Positions 17,710 to 26,768 of a DNA stretch of 64,000 nucleotides are shown here, in pieces; positions within the stretch are counted from its first letter, which is position 1, and each line of letters opens with the position of its first letter. The notes below the pieces were generated by a model. The model worked only from the letters and a program-made list of their open reading frames with translations, was not told where the DNA came from and ran no database searches. The stretch comes from Planctomycetota bacterium (lineage in GTDB: Bacteria > Planctomycetota > UBA1135 > GCA-002686595), in NCBI GenBank assembly GCA_016709875.1, contig JADJLZ010000010.1, forward strand, positions 1 through 64,000. The letters run 5' to 3'. The position numbers and the translations under genes are program-made.

Positions 17710-18063
17710 ATGGCGAAGCGAACACGCAAGCAGCCCCCCGGCCCGTGCAACGTCGGCGACGCGGTGGAGGCGATCGGCGCAGGCTGGAAGGGCGACATCC
17801 TCTGGCACCTGCGCGAGGGGCCGCAGCGCTTCATGGAGTTGCGCCGAAGCATCCCGGCGATCTCGCCCAAGGTGCTGACGCAAGCTCTGCGCGCCCTGGA
17901 GCAGGACGGCCTCGTGCGGCGCGAGCAGTTCGCCGAGATCCCGCCGCGCGTGGAGTACTCGATGACGACACTGGGGCGCTCGGCGGCGGGCGTGCTGCAG
18001 GCGATCGCGGAATGGTGGAAGCGCAACGGCGCCGCGATCCAGGATCCGGAGCTGCGCAAGTGA
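17710..18063 (+). CDS. HxlR-family winged-helix regulator
   Basis: A 117-residue DNA-binding protein. It has the HxlR pattern: a Cys near the N-terminus (GPCNVGDAVEAIGAGWKGDI), W-LREGPQRFMELRRSIP, ISPKVLTQALRALEQDGLV as recognition helix and wing, and VEYSMTTLGRS before the C-terminal dimer helix. Cys-containing members sense electrophiles or redox change. It probably controls the divergent pirin gene and itself through the 75-base region between them. Confidence 0.88.
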   Translation: MAKRTRKQPPGPCNVGDAVEAIGAGWKGDILWHLREGPQRFMELRRSIPAISPKVLTQALRALEQDGLVRREQFAEIPPRVEYSMTTLGRSAAGVLQAIAEWWKRNGAAIQDPELRK

Positions 18064-18130
18064 GCATGGCTGCTGACGACGTAGTGATCGTCCTGATACC
18101 CTGAAAGCCGCGCGCCACGCGCTCCACGAA

Positions 18131-18568
18131 ATGAATCGCAAAACAGGCACGAAGAAGTCGGGCGGGGCGACGACGGTCGCCGGATACGACGGGTTGCAGG
18201 CGGCTGCGCAGGCCGCGGTGTGCCGCAAGCTGCGCAAGGAGATCTGCGCCGCGCTGCCGAAAGCCACGTCGAAGATCTGGCACGGCTCGCCCGTGTGGTT
18301 CGTCGGCGAGACGCCCGTCGTCGGCTACAACGTCACGGCCAAGGGCGATATCTCGCTGCTCTTCTGGAACGGCCAGGCCTTCGGCGACGCGGCCCTCGAG
18401 CCGATCGGGAAATTCGCCGCGGCGCAGGCGCGCTACATGGATGCGAAGGAGCTCGAGCTCGCGCCGTTGCGGCGCTGGCTGAAGCTCGCCGGCACGCAGC
18501 TCTGGGACCTGGGCGTGCTGCGCGAGCTGCGGGCGCGCACCAAGACGAAGACGCGCAAGGCGCGCTGA
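18131..18568 (+). CDS. DUF1801-family protein
   Basis: A 145-residue cytoplasmic protein of the YdhG/DUF1801 group, which has a CyaY/YjbR-like fold. Typical features are SKIWHGSPVWFVGETPVVGYN, the aromatic LLFWNGQAF stretch and the basic C-terminal tail. The biochemical role of the family is not settled. It is 19 bases upstream of the DinB-like gene and is likely to share its transcript. Confidence 0.75.
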   Translation: MNRKTGTKKSGGATTVAGYDGLQAAAQAAVCRKLRKEICAALPKATSKIWHGSPVWFVGETPVVGYNVTAKGDISLLFWNGQAFGDAALEPIGKFAAAQARYMDAKELELAPLRRWLKLAGTQLWDLGVLRELRARTKTKTRKAR

Positions 18569-18587
18569 GCAAGGAGCACGCAGGACG

Positions 18588-19103
18588 ATGACGAACACGG
18601 AGGAGCTCACGCTGCTGCGCCACACCGTCTCGACGCTCGCCTACCGCGCGTCGAAGGTGCTGCGCGACTTCCCGGACACCGCGGCCGCACAGCGCATCGC
18701 ACCCGACTCGCGCACGCCGCTCGAGATCGTCTCGCATCTTGGCGACCTGATGCGCTGGGCGGAGAGCCTCGCGCATGGCGAGAGCCGCTGGGATCCTCGA
18801 CCGGCGAGCGAGTGGTCCGTGGCCTGCGAGGACTTCTTCACGGGGCTCGCTGCGCTTGATTCCGCGCTCGCGGCCGCCGACCCGCGCGCGCGGGCGCCGG
18901 GGCAGATCTTTCAGGGTCCGATCGCCGATGCGCTCACGCACGTCGGGCAGCTAGCGCTCCTGCGCGGTGCGGCGGGTTCGGCCGTGCGTCCGGAGAGCTA
19001 CGCGCGCGCGGGGATCCAGATCGGGCGGGTGGGGCGCGAACAGCCACCGCCGAGCGCGGAGTTCGACGGCGACGCCAGTCGGCGAGCGCCGAAGGCAGGC
19101 TGA
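18588..19103 (+). CDS. DinB-like four-helix protein
   Basis: A 171-residue protein with the helical DinB/YfiT-type pattern. The usual metal-site histidines are suggested by VSHLGDLMRWAES and ALTHVGQLALLRG. Relatives act as small-molecule thiol transferases or are of unknown function. GGAG near 18599 and a short spacer follow the DUF1801 stop. Confidence 0.65.
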   Translation: MTNTEELTLLRHTVSTLAYRASKVLRDFPDTAAAQRIAPDSRTPLEIVSHLGDLMRWAESLAHGESRWDPRPASEWSVACEDFFTGLAALDSALAAADPRARAPGQIFQGPIADALTHVGQLALLRGAAGSAVRPESYARAGIQIGRVGREQPPPSAEFDGDASRRAPKAG

Positions 19104-19142
19104 GCGCGGGTTCGCGTACCCGCCTCGCCTATCCGCGGTCGC

Positions 19143-20771
19143 TCACTTCGGCGCGTCGATCAGAGCGTCGAGTTCGTCGATCAGAGGTTGCACGTCGAAG
19201 TGCGCGGTGGTGGACCAGCCGTAGCTCGCGCGCATGGCGCAGTAGTGTGCTCGCGCTTCGCCGTAGCGGCCCGACTCGAGCAGGCGCTCGCGCATCACGC
19301 TGCGCGTGGTCTCTACGAAGGCTCGACGGGCGAGCGCCTCGTAGCCGATCCACGGGAGTACGACGAGCAACACGAAGCACGCGGCCGCGCGGATGCGCAT
19401 GCGGCGCCAGCGCAGCTTGCGCTGGGCGTGCGCGCCGCTCTTCAGGTCGGCCAGCGTCTGCTTGGCCTTGGTGCGCGAAGGCTGCAGGACGAGCACTTCC
19501 TCGTAGGCCTTGCAGGCGAGCGGGTACGACTCGCGCGCGATCAGGACAGCGGCGAACTGCTCGAGGCCTTTCACCGCCGCGTCGTGGTCGCCGGCTTCGG
19601 CGCGCGCATGCGCGAGGCTGCGCGCGTGCTCCCAGCTCGTGCCCTGGAGCTTCTCGAGGCGCTCGAGCACGGAGACGACCTTGCGGTGCAGTCCGGGCTT
19701 GCGGTAGATCGCGATCAGCGCCTTGCCGTCGGCGAGCGCATCCTTGTCGCGGCCCTCCTCGAGCGCGAGCTCGAAGCTCTTCTCGAAGGCGTAGGGATTG
19801 CTCTCGTCGAGGTCCTTGAGGCGCGCGAGCGTCTCGCGCGCAGCCTCCTGCTCGGAGTTCTCGAGTTGCAGGTGCACGACGAGCTTGAGCGCCTCGGTGG
19901 CCTGCTCGAGATCGCCCATCTTCTCGGCCAGCATGGCCTTGGTGCACAAGAGCGCGAGGTGGTGCGGGTTCTGCTCCAGCGCGTGCGCGAGCAGCGCCAG
20001 CGCGCGCGTACGGTCGCGGCGCGCGAGCTCGAGGATGCGCGCGTTGAGGTCCGCGACCGCGACAGGCCGGATCGCCTGGCTCTTCGCGAGGTCGGCGAGC
20101 AGCTGGTAGACCTCGAAGCGTTTCGTCGGGAAGCGAGCGACGATGTCGGTCACGCTGCGCGCGCCGTCGAGCAGCTTCACCACCTCGGCCTGGAAGCGCG
20201 CCTTGTGCTCCTCGGCGGGCACGCGCGGCGCTCGCGCGACCATGTAGTGCGAGGAGTCGGAGGGCAGGTGCTCGCGGATCATCGCCCAGTGGTCGGAGCG
20301 CCGTGCGGACTCGAGTAGCAGGGGGTTCGCAGGCAGCGCGAGTGCGAGCGCGCGCTCATCGGCGTCGAATACGTCGGAAGGGCCTTCGACCTCGGCGAAC
20401 TCGAACTTGCGAGCGCTCGCGGCGAGGACCTCGCACGCGTCGTCGACCAGGCGCGCCTTCACGATGCCGGCGAGGTCCTCGGCAGAGAGCGCCTGCGCGT
20501 CGACGAGTGCCGCGCACAATCCCTGGCCGCGCTTGCGGCTCTTCTTCGCCTTCTCGAGCGCGGCCGGCGCGACCACGCCGCTCGCGAGCAGGTAGTCGAC
20601 GAGCGAGGCCCGCCCCGGGTAGCTGATCAGCGAGAGCTGGCCCTTCGCGAAGAAGAGATGCGACTCTCCCGCCTCGTCCCGCACCGTCAGGAGCCCGGTC
20701 TTGGTGGCACCCTCCAGGTTCTGGAGCAGGTTCGTGAGGTCGAGCGTGGAGAGGTCGCCGTGGAGGCCCAT
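19143..20771 (-). CDS. DUF4388-TPR membrane protein
   Basis: A 542-residue protein. Residues 1-110 form a DUF4388 domain (GDLSTLDLTNLLQNLEGATKTG, LFFAKGQLSLISYPG), which in Planctomycetota and Myxococcota occurs in gliding- and signalling-type proteins. Residues 110-240 hold a winged-helix-like part, and 240-430 TPR-like helices. One transmembrane segment lies near 460-475 (AACFVLLVVLPWIGYEAL), followed by a short domain. The start at 20771 (MGLHGDLS) opens directly on the DUF4388 domain. It is convergent with the DinB-like gene. Confidence 0.75.
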   Translation of the reverse strand: MGLHGDLSTLDLTNLLQNLEGATKTGLLTVRDEAGESHLFFAKGQLSLISYPGRASLVDYLLASGVVAPAALEKAKKSRKRGQGLCAALVDAQALSAEDLAGIVKARLVDDACEVLAASARKFEFAEVEGPSDVFDADERALALALPANPLLLESARRSDHWAMIREHLPSDSSHYMVARAPRVPAEEHKARFQAEVVKLLDGARSVTDIVARFPTKRFEVYQLLADLAKSQAIRPVAVADLNARILELARRDRTRALALLAHALEQNPHHLALLCTKAMLAEKMGDLEQATEALKLVVHLQLENSEQEAARETLARLKDLDESNPYAFEKSFELALEEGRDKDALADGKALIAIYRKPGLHRKVVSVLERLEKLQGTSWEHARSLAHARAEAGDHDAAVKGLEQFAAVLIARESYPLACKAYEEVLVLQPSRTKAKQTLADLKSGAHAQRKLRWRRMRIRAAACFVLLVVLPWIGYEALARRAFVETTRSVMRERLLESGRYGEARAHYCAMRASYGWSTTAHFDVQPLIDELDALIDAPK

Positions 20772-20973
20772 CGAAGGAAACGCGGTCGTCCGGTGCGACT
20801 CTTCGGCCGCGTCGGCCGCGGCGGTTGATCTCCCGAGAGAAAGTTGTCTTCGGTGGGGCGAGGAAAGGACTTCCGACGCGCACGTGTCCGCGAACGAGGA
20901 GGCGGCAGCGCTACGGGGGGAGGCCAGGGCACGGAATAGGCAATCGGAGGGTTGCGCATGGCCGGGGTTCGGG

Positions 20974-20995
20974 TAATATGCAACCATGTGGTTGC
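20974..20995 (+). promoter_or_regulatory. ArsR-type operator overlapping a -10 box
   Basis: A perfect inverted repeat GCAACCATGTGGTTGC occupies 20980-20995, directly after a TAATAT -10-like hexamer (20974-20979). TTGCGC at 20952-20957 is a possible -35 element. A second GGTTGCGCATGG half-site copy lies at 20949-20960. Inverted repeats with the core GCAACCA-TGGTTGC are typical upstream of ArsR-SRPBCC operons. It lies 41 bases before the SRPBCC start, so the repressor encoded as the second gene should bind here and control its own operon. Confidence 0.75.
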
Positions 20996-21035
20996 GCATG
21001 GGGCGCGACCCGAACGACCCAGGGAGAATCAAGAC

Positions 21036-21494
21036 ATGCACACGACCACCGACAGCATCCACAAAGAGATCGTCCTGCGCGCCCCGCGCACCCGTGTCTG
21101 GCGCGCGCTCACCAACGCAACCGAGTTCGGGGCCTGGTTCGGCGTCAAGCTCGACGGCGAGATCAAGCCCAAGGCGCGCCTCAAGGGACCGCTCACCAGT
21201 TGCGGCCACGAGAACGTGACCATGGACATGCTGATCGAGCGCGTCGAACCCGAGCACCTCTTCTCGTACCGCTGGCATCCCTATGCGCTCGACCCGAAGG
21301 TCGACTACTCGAGCGAGCAGCGCACGCTGGTCGAATTCCAGCTCGAGGAAGTGAAGCAGGGCACGCGCCTCACGGTCGTGGAGTCGGGCTTCGACCAGCT
21401 TCCGCCCGCACGCCGCGAACTCGCCTTCCCGATGCACGAGGGCGGCTGGGTTGCTCAGCTCAAGAACGTCGAGCGCCATGTCGCGTCGCGCTAG
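21036..21494 (+). CDS. SRPBCC / AHSA1-type protein
   Basis: A 152-residue START-like protein (IVLRAPRTRVWRALTNATEF, GWFG-type loop, FSYRWHPYA, ELAFPMHEGGWVAQLKNVE). Members bind hydrophobic small molecules in a deep pocket; the ligand is unknown. The ATG follows AGGGAG at 21021-21026. Its end overlaps the ArsR-type gene by 17 bases, the standard arrangement for this pair. Confidence 0.85.
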   Translation: MHTTTDSIHKEIVLRAPRTRVWRALTNATEFGAWFGVKLDGEIKPKARLKGPLTSCGHENVTMDMLIERVEPEHLFSYRWHPYALDPKVDYSSEQRTLVEFQLEEVKQGTRLTVVESGFDQLPPARRELAFPMHEGGWVAQLKNVERHVASR

Positions 21495-21828
21495 CTCTGC
21501 CGCCCTTGCGAGCGGTGCGCCGGTCTTCGCCGCACTCGGAGACGAGACGCGGCTGCGGATCGTCGCGCAACTGTGCCGCGGCGGGCCGGCCTCGATCGCA
21601 GGGCTCACGGAGGAATCCGGGGTCACGCGTCAGGCGGTGGCGAAGCACCTGCACATCCTCGAAGACGCGGGGCTCGTGCACGCGACGCGCTCGGGCCGGG
21701 AGAGCAGCTGGAGGCTGCTCCCCGGCGGCCTGGCGGACGCGCGCGCCCGGCTCGACCGCATCTCCGAGCAGTGGGATGCCGCTCTGGAACGCTTGCGTGC
21801 ATTCGTGGAGGAGGATCCGAAGGCCTGA
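21478..21828 (+). CDS. ArsR-family repressor
   Basis: A 116-residue winged-helix protein (FAALGDETRLRIVAQLCRGG, SVTRQAVAKHLHILEDAGLV-type recognition helix, SGRESSWRLLP wing). It has no cysteine metal site, so it belongs to the metal-independent ArsR group paired with SRPBCC proteins. Translation should be coupled to the upstream gene. The palindrome at 20980-20995 is the likely target. Confidence 0.85.
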   Translation: MSRRASSAALASGAPVFAALGDETRLRIVAQLCRGGPASIAGLTEESGVTRQAVAKHLHILEDAGLVHATRSGRESSWRLLPGGLADARARLDRISEQWDAALERLRAFVEEDPKA

Positions 21829-21869
21829 GCGGTTCGAATACCGGGCAGGAGGCGGCGTAGCAAGCCGCC

Positions 21870-22124
21870 ATGTTGGGACCCCTGCGAGCTCTGCGAGTCG
21901 TGCGCGCCCTGCGCTTCCTGTTCGTCGGACCCTGCGTGCTGCTGGGGCTCTTCGTGGTCAACGCGATGACCTACCACGGCGAGTGGTGGGTGCGCTGGGC
22001 GGCACTCGGCATCGGCATCGCCTGGGTGTTGTGCCTGTTCCGTGTGCTGCGCGCCGCGATCCTCCTCGGCGGGCTCGCTGCGCTCGTCGCCTGGGTCGGG
22101 AAGCGCCGCACGCAGAGCTTCTGA
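21870..22124 (+). CDS. Small membrane protein
   Basis: An 84-residue protein with two clear hydrophobic helices (FLFVGPCVLLGLFVVNAM and AILLGGLAALVAWVG, with a third weaker one between) and a basic C-terminus. I do not recognise the family. It is 41 bases after the ArsR gene and may be read with it. Confidence 0.5.
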   Translation: MLGPLRALRVVRALRFLFVGPCVLLGLFVVNAMTYHGEWWVRWAALGIGIAWVLCLFRVLRAAILLGGLAALVAWVGKRRTQSF

Positions 22125-22154
22125 CCGGCGAAGGTCTCGACTGAAGGAACGCGG

Positions 22155-22179
22155 CCGCCCGGACTCGAGGTCCGGGCGG
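22155..22179. terminator. Bidirectional terminator hairpin
   Basis: CCGCCCGGAC (22155-22164) and GTCCGGGCGG (22170-22179) pair perfectly around a five-base loop. It sits in the 77-base space between a plus-strand gene end and the minus-strand metalloprotease end. Confidence 0.6.
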
Positions 22180-22201
22180 GCGCGCGCTTTCGAATCGGCG
22201 A

Positions 22202-25200
22202 CTACCAGGCGACGCAGCGCGTTGCCGACGTTCCAGGTTGCCTGGCGGCGCCGCGCAGAAGGTCGCGCTCGGATCGCGTAGTAGACCTGGTAGCTGCGCG
22301 TGCTGCCCGTGGCGATCGGATCGCCAGCTGCGCGGAGCGCGCGGAGATCGAGAGGCCGCCGCTCGGCGGAAGCTCACGCTGCCGCCGCTCGCCGGACTCG
22401 GTAGGGCCGCTGGGCTGCCACCGACGCAAGCGCACGCCGTCGCCGAAGACCGCCGGGGTGGCGAGGTCCTGGTCACCCTGCACCAGGATGCTGAAGGCCG
22501 TCGACGGCTCGCCCGAGCTCGAGAGCGCGAGCGTGTCGGGCGTCGTCGTGCCCGGGCGACGAGCAGTGGCCCGCAGCGTTCTGCGAGTTGCCAGCCGCGT
22601 CCGTTCGTGCCGACGTCGCTGCCCGGGCACGCGACCGCGTTGGTGCCGTCACCGGAGTAGCACGGGAACGCGACGCCGCCTTCGCACTCGTCGGGGATGC
22701 CGTTCGAGTTCGTGTCGACGGTCGTTCCGTGCGCGAGGTCGCAGGCGTCGGGCACCGTGTTGTTGTTGCAGTCAGGAGCTCCGAGCGCGAGGCGCAGGCG
22801 TCGCCGACGCCGTCGCCGACGCAGTCCTGCTGCCCCGGATTCGAGACCGACGCGCAGTTGTCGCACGCGTCGCCAACCTGGTCGCCGTCCGCGTCGGCCT
22901 GCGAGAGGTTCGCGGTCGAGGGGCAGTTGTCGATGCAGTCCGCGACGCTGTCGCCGTCGGAGTCGGAATCGGAGACGCCGCAGCCGCACTGGCCGGGAGA
23001 GACCTTGAGCGGGTCGCTCGGGCACAGGTCGTTGCAGTCGGCTGTGCCGTCGCCGTCGGAGTCGGTGTCGGCGGTGCCGCAACCGCACTGGCCGGGGAGC
23101 GATCTTCGCAGGATCGTTCGGCCCTCGGTCGTTGCAGTTCGGAGCGCCGTCGCCGGCGCTGTCGGTGTCCGGGGTGCCGCAGCCACAGAGGCCCGGTGCG
23201 ATCTTCAGCGGATCGTTGGGGCAGCCGTCGTTGCAGTTCGGAGTGCCGTCGCCGTCGGAGTCCGCGTCGGAGACGCCGCAACCACAGAGGCCCGGTGCGA
23301 TCTTGAGCGGATCGTTGGGGCAACCGTCGTTGCAGTTCGGAGTGCCGTCGCCGTCGGAGTCCGCGTCGGAGACGCCGCAGCCGCAGATGCCCGGTGCGAT
23401 CTTGAGCGGATCGTTCGGGCAGCCGTCGTTGCAGTTGGCGGTGCCGTCGCCATCGGAGTCCGCATCGGAGACGCCGCAGCCGCAGATGCCCGGTGCGATC
23501 TTGAGCGGATCGTTGGGGCAGCCGTCGTTGCAGTTGGCGGTGCCGTCGCCATCGGAGTCCGCATCGGAGACGCCGCAGCCGCAGATGCCCGGTGCGATCT
23601 TGAGCGGATCGTTGGGGCAGCCGTCGTTGCAGTTGGCGGTGCCGTCACCGTCGGTGTCCGCGTCGGGGACGCCGCAGCCGCACTGGCCCGGAGCCGTCTT
23701 GTTCGGGTCGTTCGGGCAGCCGTCGAGGGCGCAGGTGTTGTTCGGGTAGCCCGGGTCGCCTGCGCCGTCGCCGTCGGTGTCGGTGCAGTTGTCGCACGCG
23801 TCGCCGAAGGCATCGCCGTCCGCGTTCGCCTGGTTGGTGTTGGGGATGCTCGGGCAGTTGTCGCTAGCGTCGGGGACGCCGTCGCCGTCGCTGTCCGGGT
23901 TCCCCTGGTAGTAGAGCACTTCGACGTCGTCGATGGCCCAGCCGCCGAGCTCGAGTCCGCCGTCGGATTGCAGCTGGAACTCGAGCTGCACGTTCGCATT
24001 GTTGTCGGCCACCGGGCCGAGCTCGACCTCCTGCGTCGACCACGAGGTGTCGAGCATGTTCGAGCCGTCGGGGTTGGACCAGACTTGGGTTCCGTTCACG
24101 AGGATCAGCGCGCGGTCGTAGACGCCTTGCTCGACCGACAACCAGCGCTTGAAGCGCAGGCGCGTGCCCCACTTGCCGGAGAGGTTGATCGAGGGCGAGC
24201 GCAGGTAGTTGTGGACGTCGGTGCCGTAAGCGCCCTGCGGGGCCGAGCCGCTGATGCCAAGATCATTCGCCCAGCAGCGTGTCGGGCTCGCAGCGGCACC
24301 CGGATCGACCCAGTGGACGCCGGAGGCGGTGCCACTGCGGCCGGCCGGCACGCCGTGCTGCCAGTCGTCCTCGTGGTTCGCCGTGTCGTTGTAGGACGCG
24401 TGCGTCCAACCATTGCTACCGGTGGTCTCGAAGTTGTCGGAGTAGGTTCCCGTGAGCGTGCCGATCGCGAACGCAAGCGGGGCCGAAGCGCCGGCTGCGG
24501 GATAGGTGACCGTGTGCGAGCCGCTGTCGGTCGCGCTGAGGTAGTAGTCGACGCGCGCGCCGCCCGACTGGCCGGGGATCGCCGCGGTCCAGAGGTTGCC
24601 GGCGCCCTGCGTCATCGGCAGCGTGGTGAATGCGAGGCCATTGCGGCGGTAGCGCAGCGTGACCGAGGTCAGCGGGGGCGCGAATTGCGCCACGACCTGT
24701 GCGGAGACAAGGTACGGTCCGACCTCGTCCGTCGTATCGGGGAGGTCGGTGACGTTGCTGATCGAGACCGCGGGCAGCGTGAAGCCGGGGAAGCCCTGGT
24801 CGCGGAAACCGGCGTCGATGTCGGCGTAGTGCGGCGTGCCGTTGTTGATGTTGCCGTCGTTGTCATCGAGCGTCAGCCACTGCGTTTCGATCACGGAGTC
24901 GATCTGCGCCTGGTTGTAGCCGTTCATCCATCCCAGGAAGAGGCCGTTCGCGATCGCATCGCCGAGCGCGTTGCCGTTCGTGGTGTTGAGGTGCGTGCGG
25001 ATCTTCCACGCGGCGCCCATCCAGACCTCGCCGTCGGCGTGCACTTCGCCGTAGCAGCCCCCGCTGCCGTCGCCGCAGTACTGCCGTGTGTTGAGGCCGT
25101 TTCGCACGTTGCAGCCCGAGCCGCAGAAGTCCAGGCCGACGATCGGGTCGTCATAGGAGTACATCGACCAGACGTCGGCGTTGCCCTCGCCCATGCCGTC

Positions 25201-26523
25201 GCCGCCGTTGCCCGTGCTGTAGAGGTCGTTCAGCCAGTGACCCGTCTCGTGCGCGACGACGGTGGAATAGGCGGTGTTCGGGCAGTTGCCTCCGGCGGCG
25301 AAGAAATTGGTCGAGACGCCGTCGTAATACGCGTTGCAGGTCTGCGCGAGGTTGACGTTCGCCACCGCGACGAAGTCCGCGTGCGAGTCGGTCGGGTCGA
25401 CCGATCGCAGCCAGTCGCGCAGGTGATTCACCGCGATGAACGCATTCGCCTGCGAGGTCACCGTGGCGCTCGAGGAGGGATTGAGCGTCACGGTATTGGC
25501 CTGGTTGGGCTGCAGTGTCTGATTCACACCGTACGAGGCGCCGGTATTGTTGTGGACGTTGTTGAAGGTGCCGACGTACGTGAACGTGCAGGAGAGGGCC
25601 GTGGTGATGCCCGGGAAGGTGAAGTTGCCGTTCGCATCGGTGTAGACCGTGCCGGCCGAGCTCTGCACGCGCGCATACTTCAGGATCTGCGCGGTCTCGG
25701 GGTTCGTGGGCAGGTCCGGCGCGAGGCCCGGCGAGGCCATGCTGCTGACCGTTCCGCTGACATCGAACTCGTGCACGCTGCTCTCGCGGCGCAGGACCTG
25801 ACCGTCGAGCGCGCCGATCGAGTAGCGGAAGCCCAGCGGGACGCTCGTGCCGTCCTCGCGGCGGACATCGATGCGCCAAGCCAGGCGCGCCACGCGGCGG
25901 TTGCCGGAGAGGACGGGCTCGATCACGAGTTCGGCCTCGCTGGCGCGCGTGGATTCGATGCGCTGGTCCGCAAGGAACTGGGCGCGCGCGGCGGCCTGCG
26001 CGGCCTCGGCCGGCAGTGTGGGGCGCACCGAGAAACCGTCGAGGCCGGTGAGCGCCGTCGACTGCAGCGAGAGCAGGCGACCTTGCGCATCGAAGAGCAC
26101 ATTCGCGCCGCCGCCGACGACCCGGACGCCCGCGACCGACTGGTCGAAATGCACCGTGTACTTGTCGCTCGAGTCGATCTGGCCGAGCGGGAGGAAGCTC
26201 ACGCGCTCCCGGCCGAGCGTCGCCACGTCGAGCGCGAAGAGCTCGCGCGTGTCCTGGATCGCGCGCCGCGCGAGCGGCACGAAGTCGGCGTCGCTGTGCG
26301 GCACGAACGCGGGCACCGCGCTGCCGCCGTAGAGCAGGTTCGTCTCGCCCGTGCGCGGGTCGGCGACCACGCGCCACTGCGGGCCGTTCCCTTCACGCCA
26401 GCGAGCGAGGGCGCCCTGCGCCGCGGGAGCCTGGCCCGGGATTCCGTTGGTGGGCGACGCTTCCGCAAGGCCGGCGCCGAGGACGGAGAGCAGGAAGACA
26501 GGCAGGAATGCGCGTGTTTTCAT
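22202..26523 (-). pseudogene. Secreted metalloprotease with TSP3 repeats, frameshifted C-terminus
   Basis: Open from ATG 26523 to about 23100. A signal peptide (residues 1-24), an FTP-like propeptide and a zinc protease domain with HETGHWLND near residue 425 and GMGEGNADVW downstream as third ligand place it near the M4/M36 peptidases. A pre-peptidase-like beta region (near residue 800), a DSDGDGVPD calcium-type segment and a 33-residue repeat array follow. An extra G in the run 23094-23097 breaks the frame. Further shifts near 22790, 22590, 22560, 22425 and 22250 scatter a C-terminal domain like that of 5783-7453 (FGDGVR, CVGGS, YYRDP-type end, VAW). The protease half should still be made if the indels are real. 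Confidence 0.8.
22960..23710 (-). repeat. 99-bp tandem repeats coding for TSP3-like units
   Basis: About eight copies of a 33-codon unit encode NDGCPNDPLKIAPG, CGCG and DADSDGDGTANC. The three copies at about 23390-23650 are almost identical at DNA level, pointing to recent tandem duplication, while the outer copies diverge. The Asp-rich loops and Cys pairs match thrombospondin type 3 calcium-binding repeats. Confidence 0.85.
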
Positions 26524-26768
26524 GTCAGAGATGGGGGGGGCGAGGCCGGTGGTTCGATCCCCAGGCAGGGACCGCGGTAGTGGCCGAGTATGGATGCGCC
26601 AGGGCGAAGTGTACCCCGGACTGGCGCAGCGCGGGGCGCGGCCGGCAGCGGTTCGAACCTGGATCAGGTGGGCCCGCTTACCCAGATTCGCCGAATTCGA
26701 AATCGGCCCGCGCGGTGCTAGGACCGCACTCTCCGAGCTGTCGCACACCGAATACGCCGAGCCGAACG

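Noticed and set aside
17390..18059. Minus-strand frame extending the pirin protein upstream through the HxlR gene
   Set aside because: The pirin fold starts at 17634, and the extension is antisense to a clear HxlR regulator.
22960..23710. Regular direct repeats considered as a CRISPR array
   Set aside because: The unit is exactly 33 codons, has no variable spacers and codes for calcium-type protein repeats.
22588..26580. Long plus-strand open frame of 1330 codons opposite the metalloprotease
   Set aside because: It is Arg/Ala/Val-rich, has no domain and mirrors the repeat array of the minus-strand gene; it is open only because of high GC and third-position bias.
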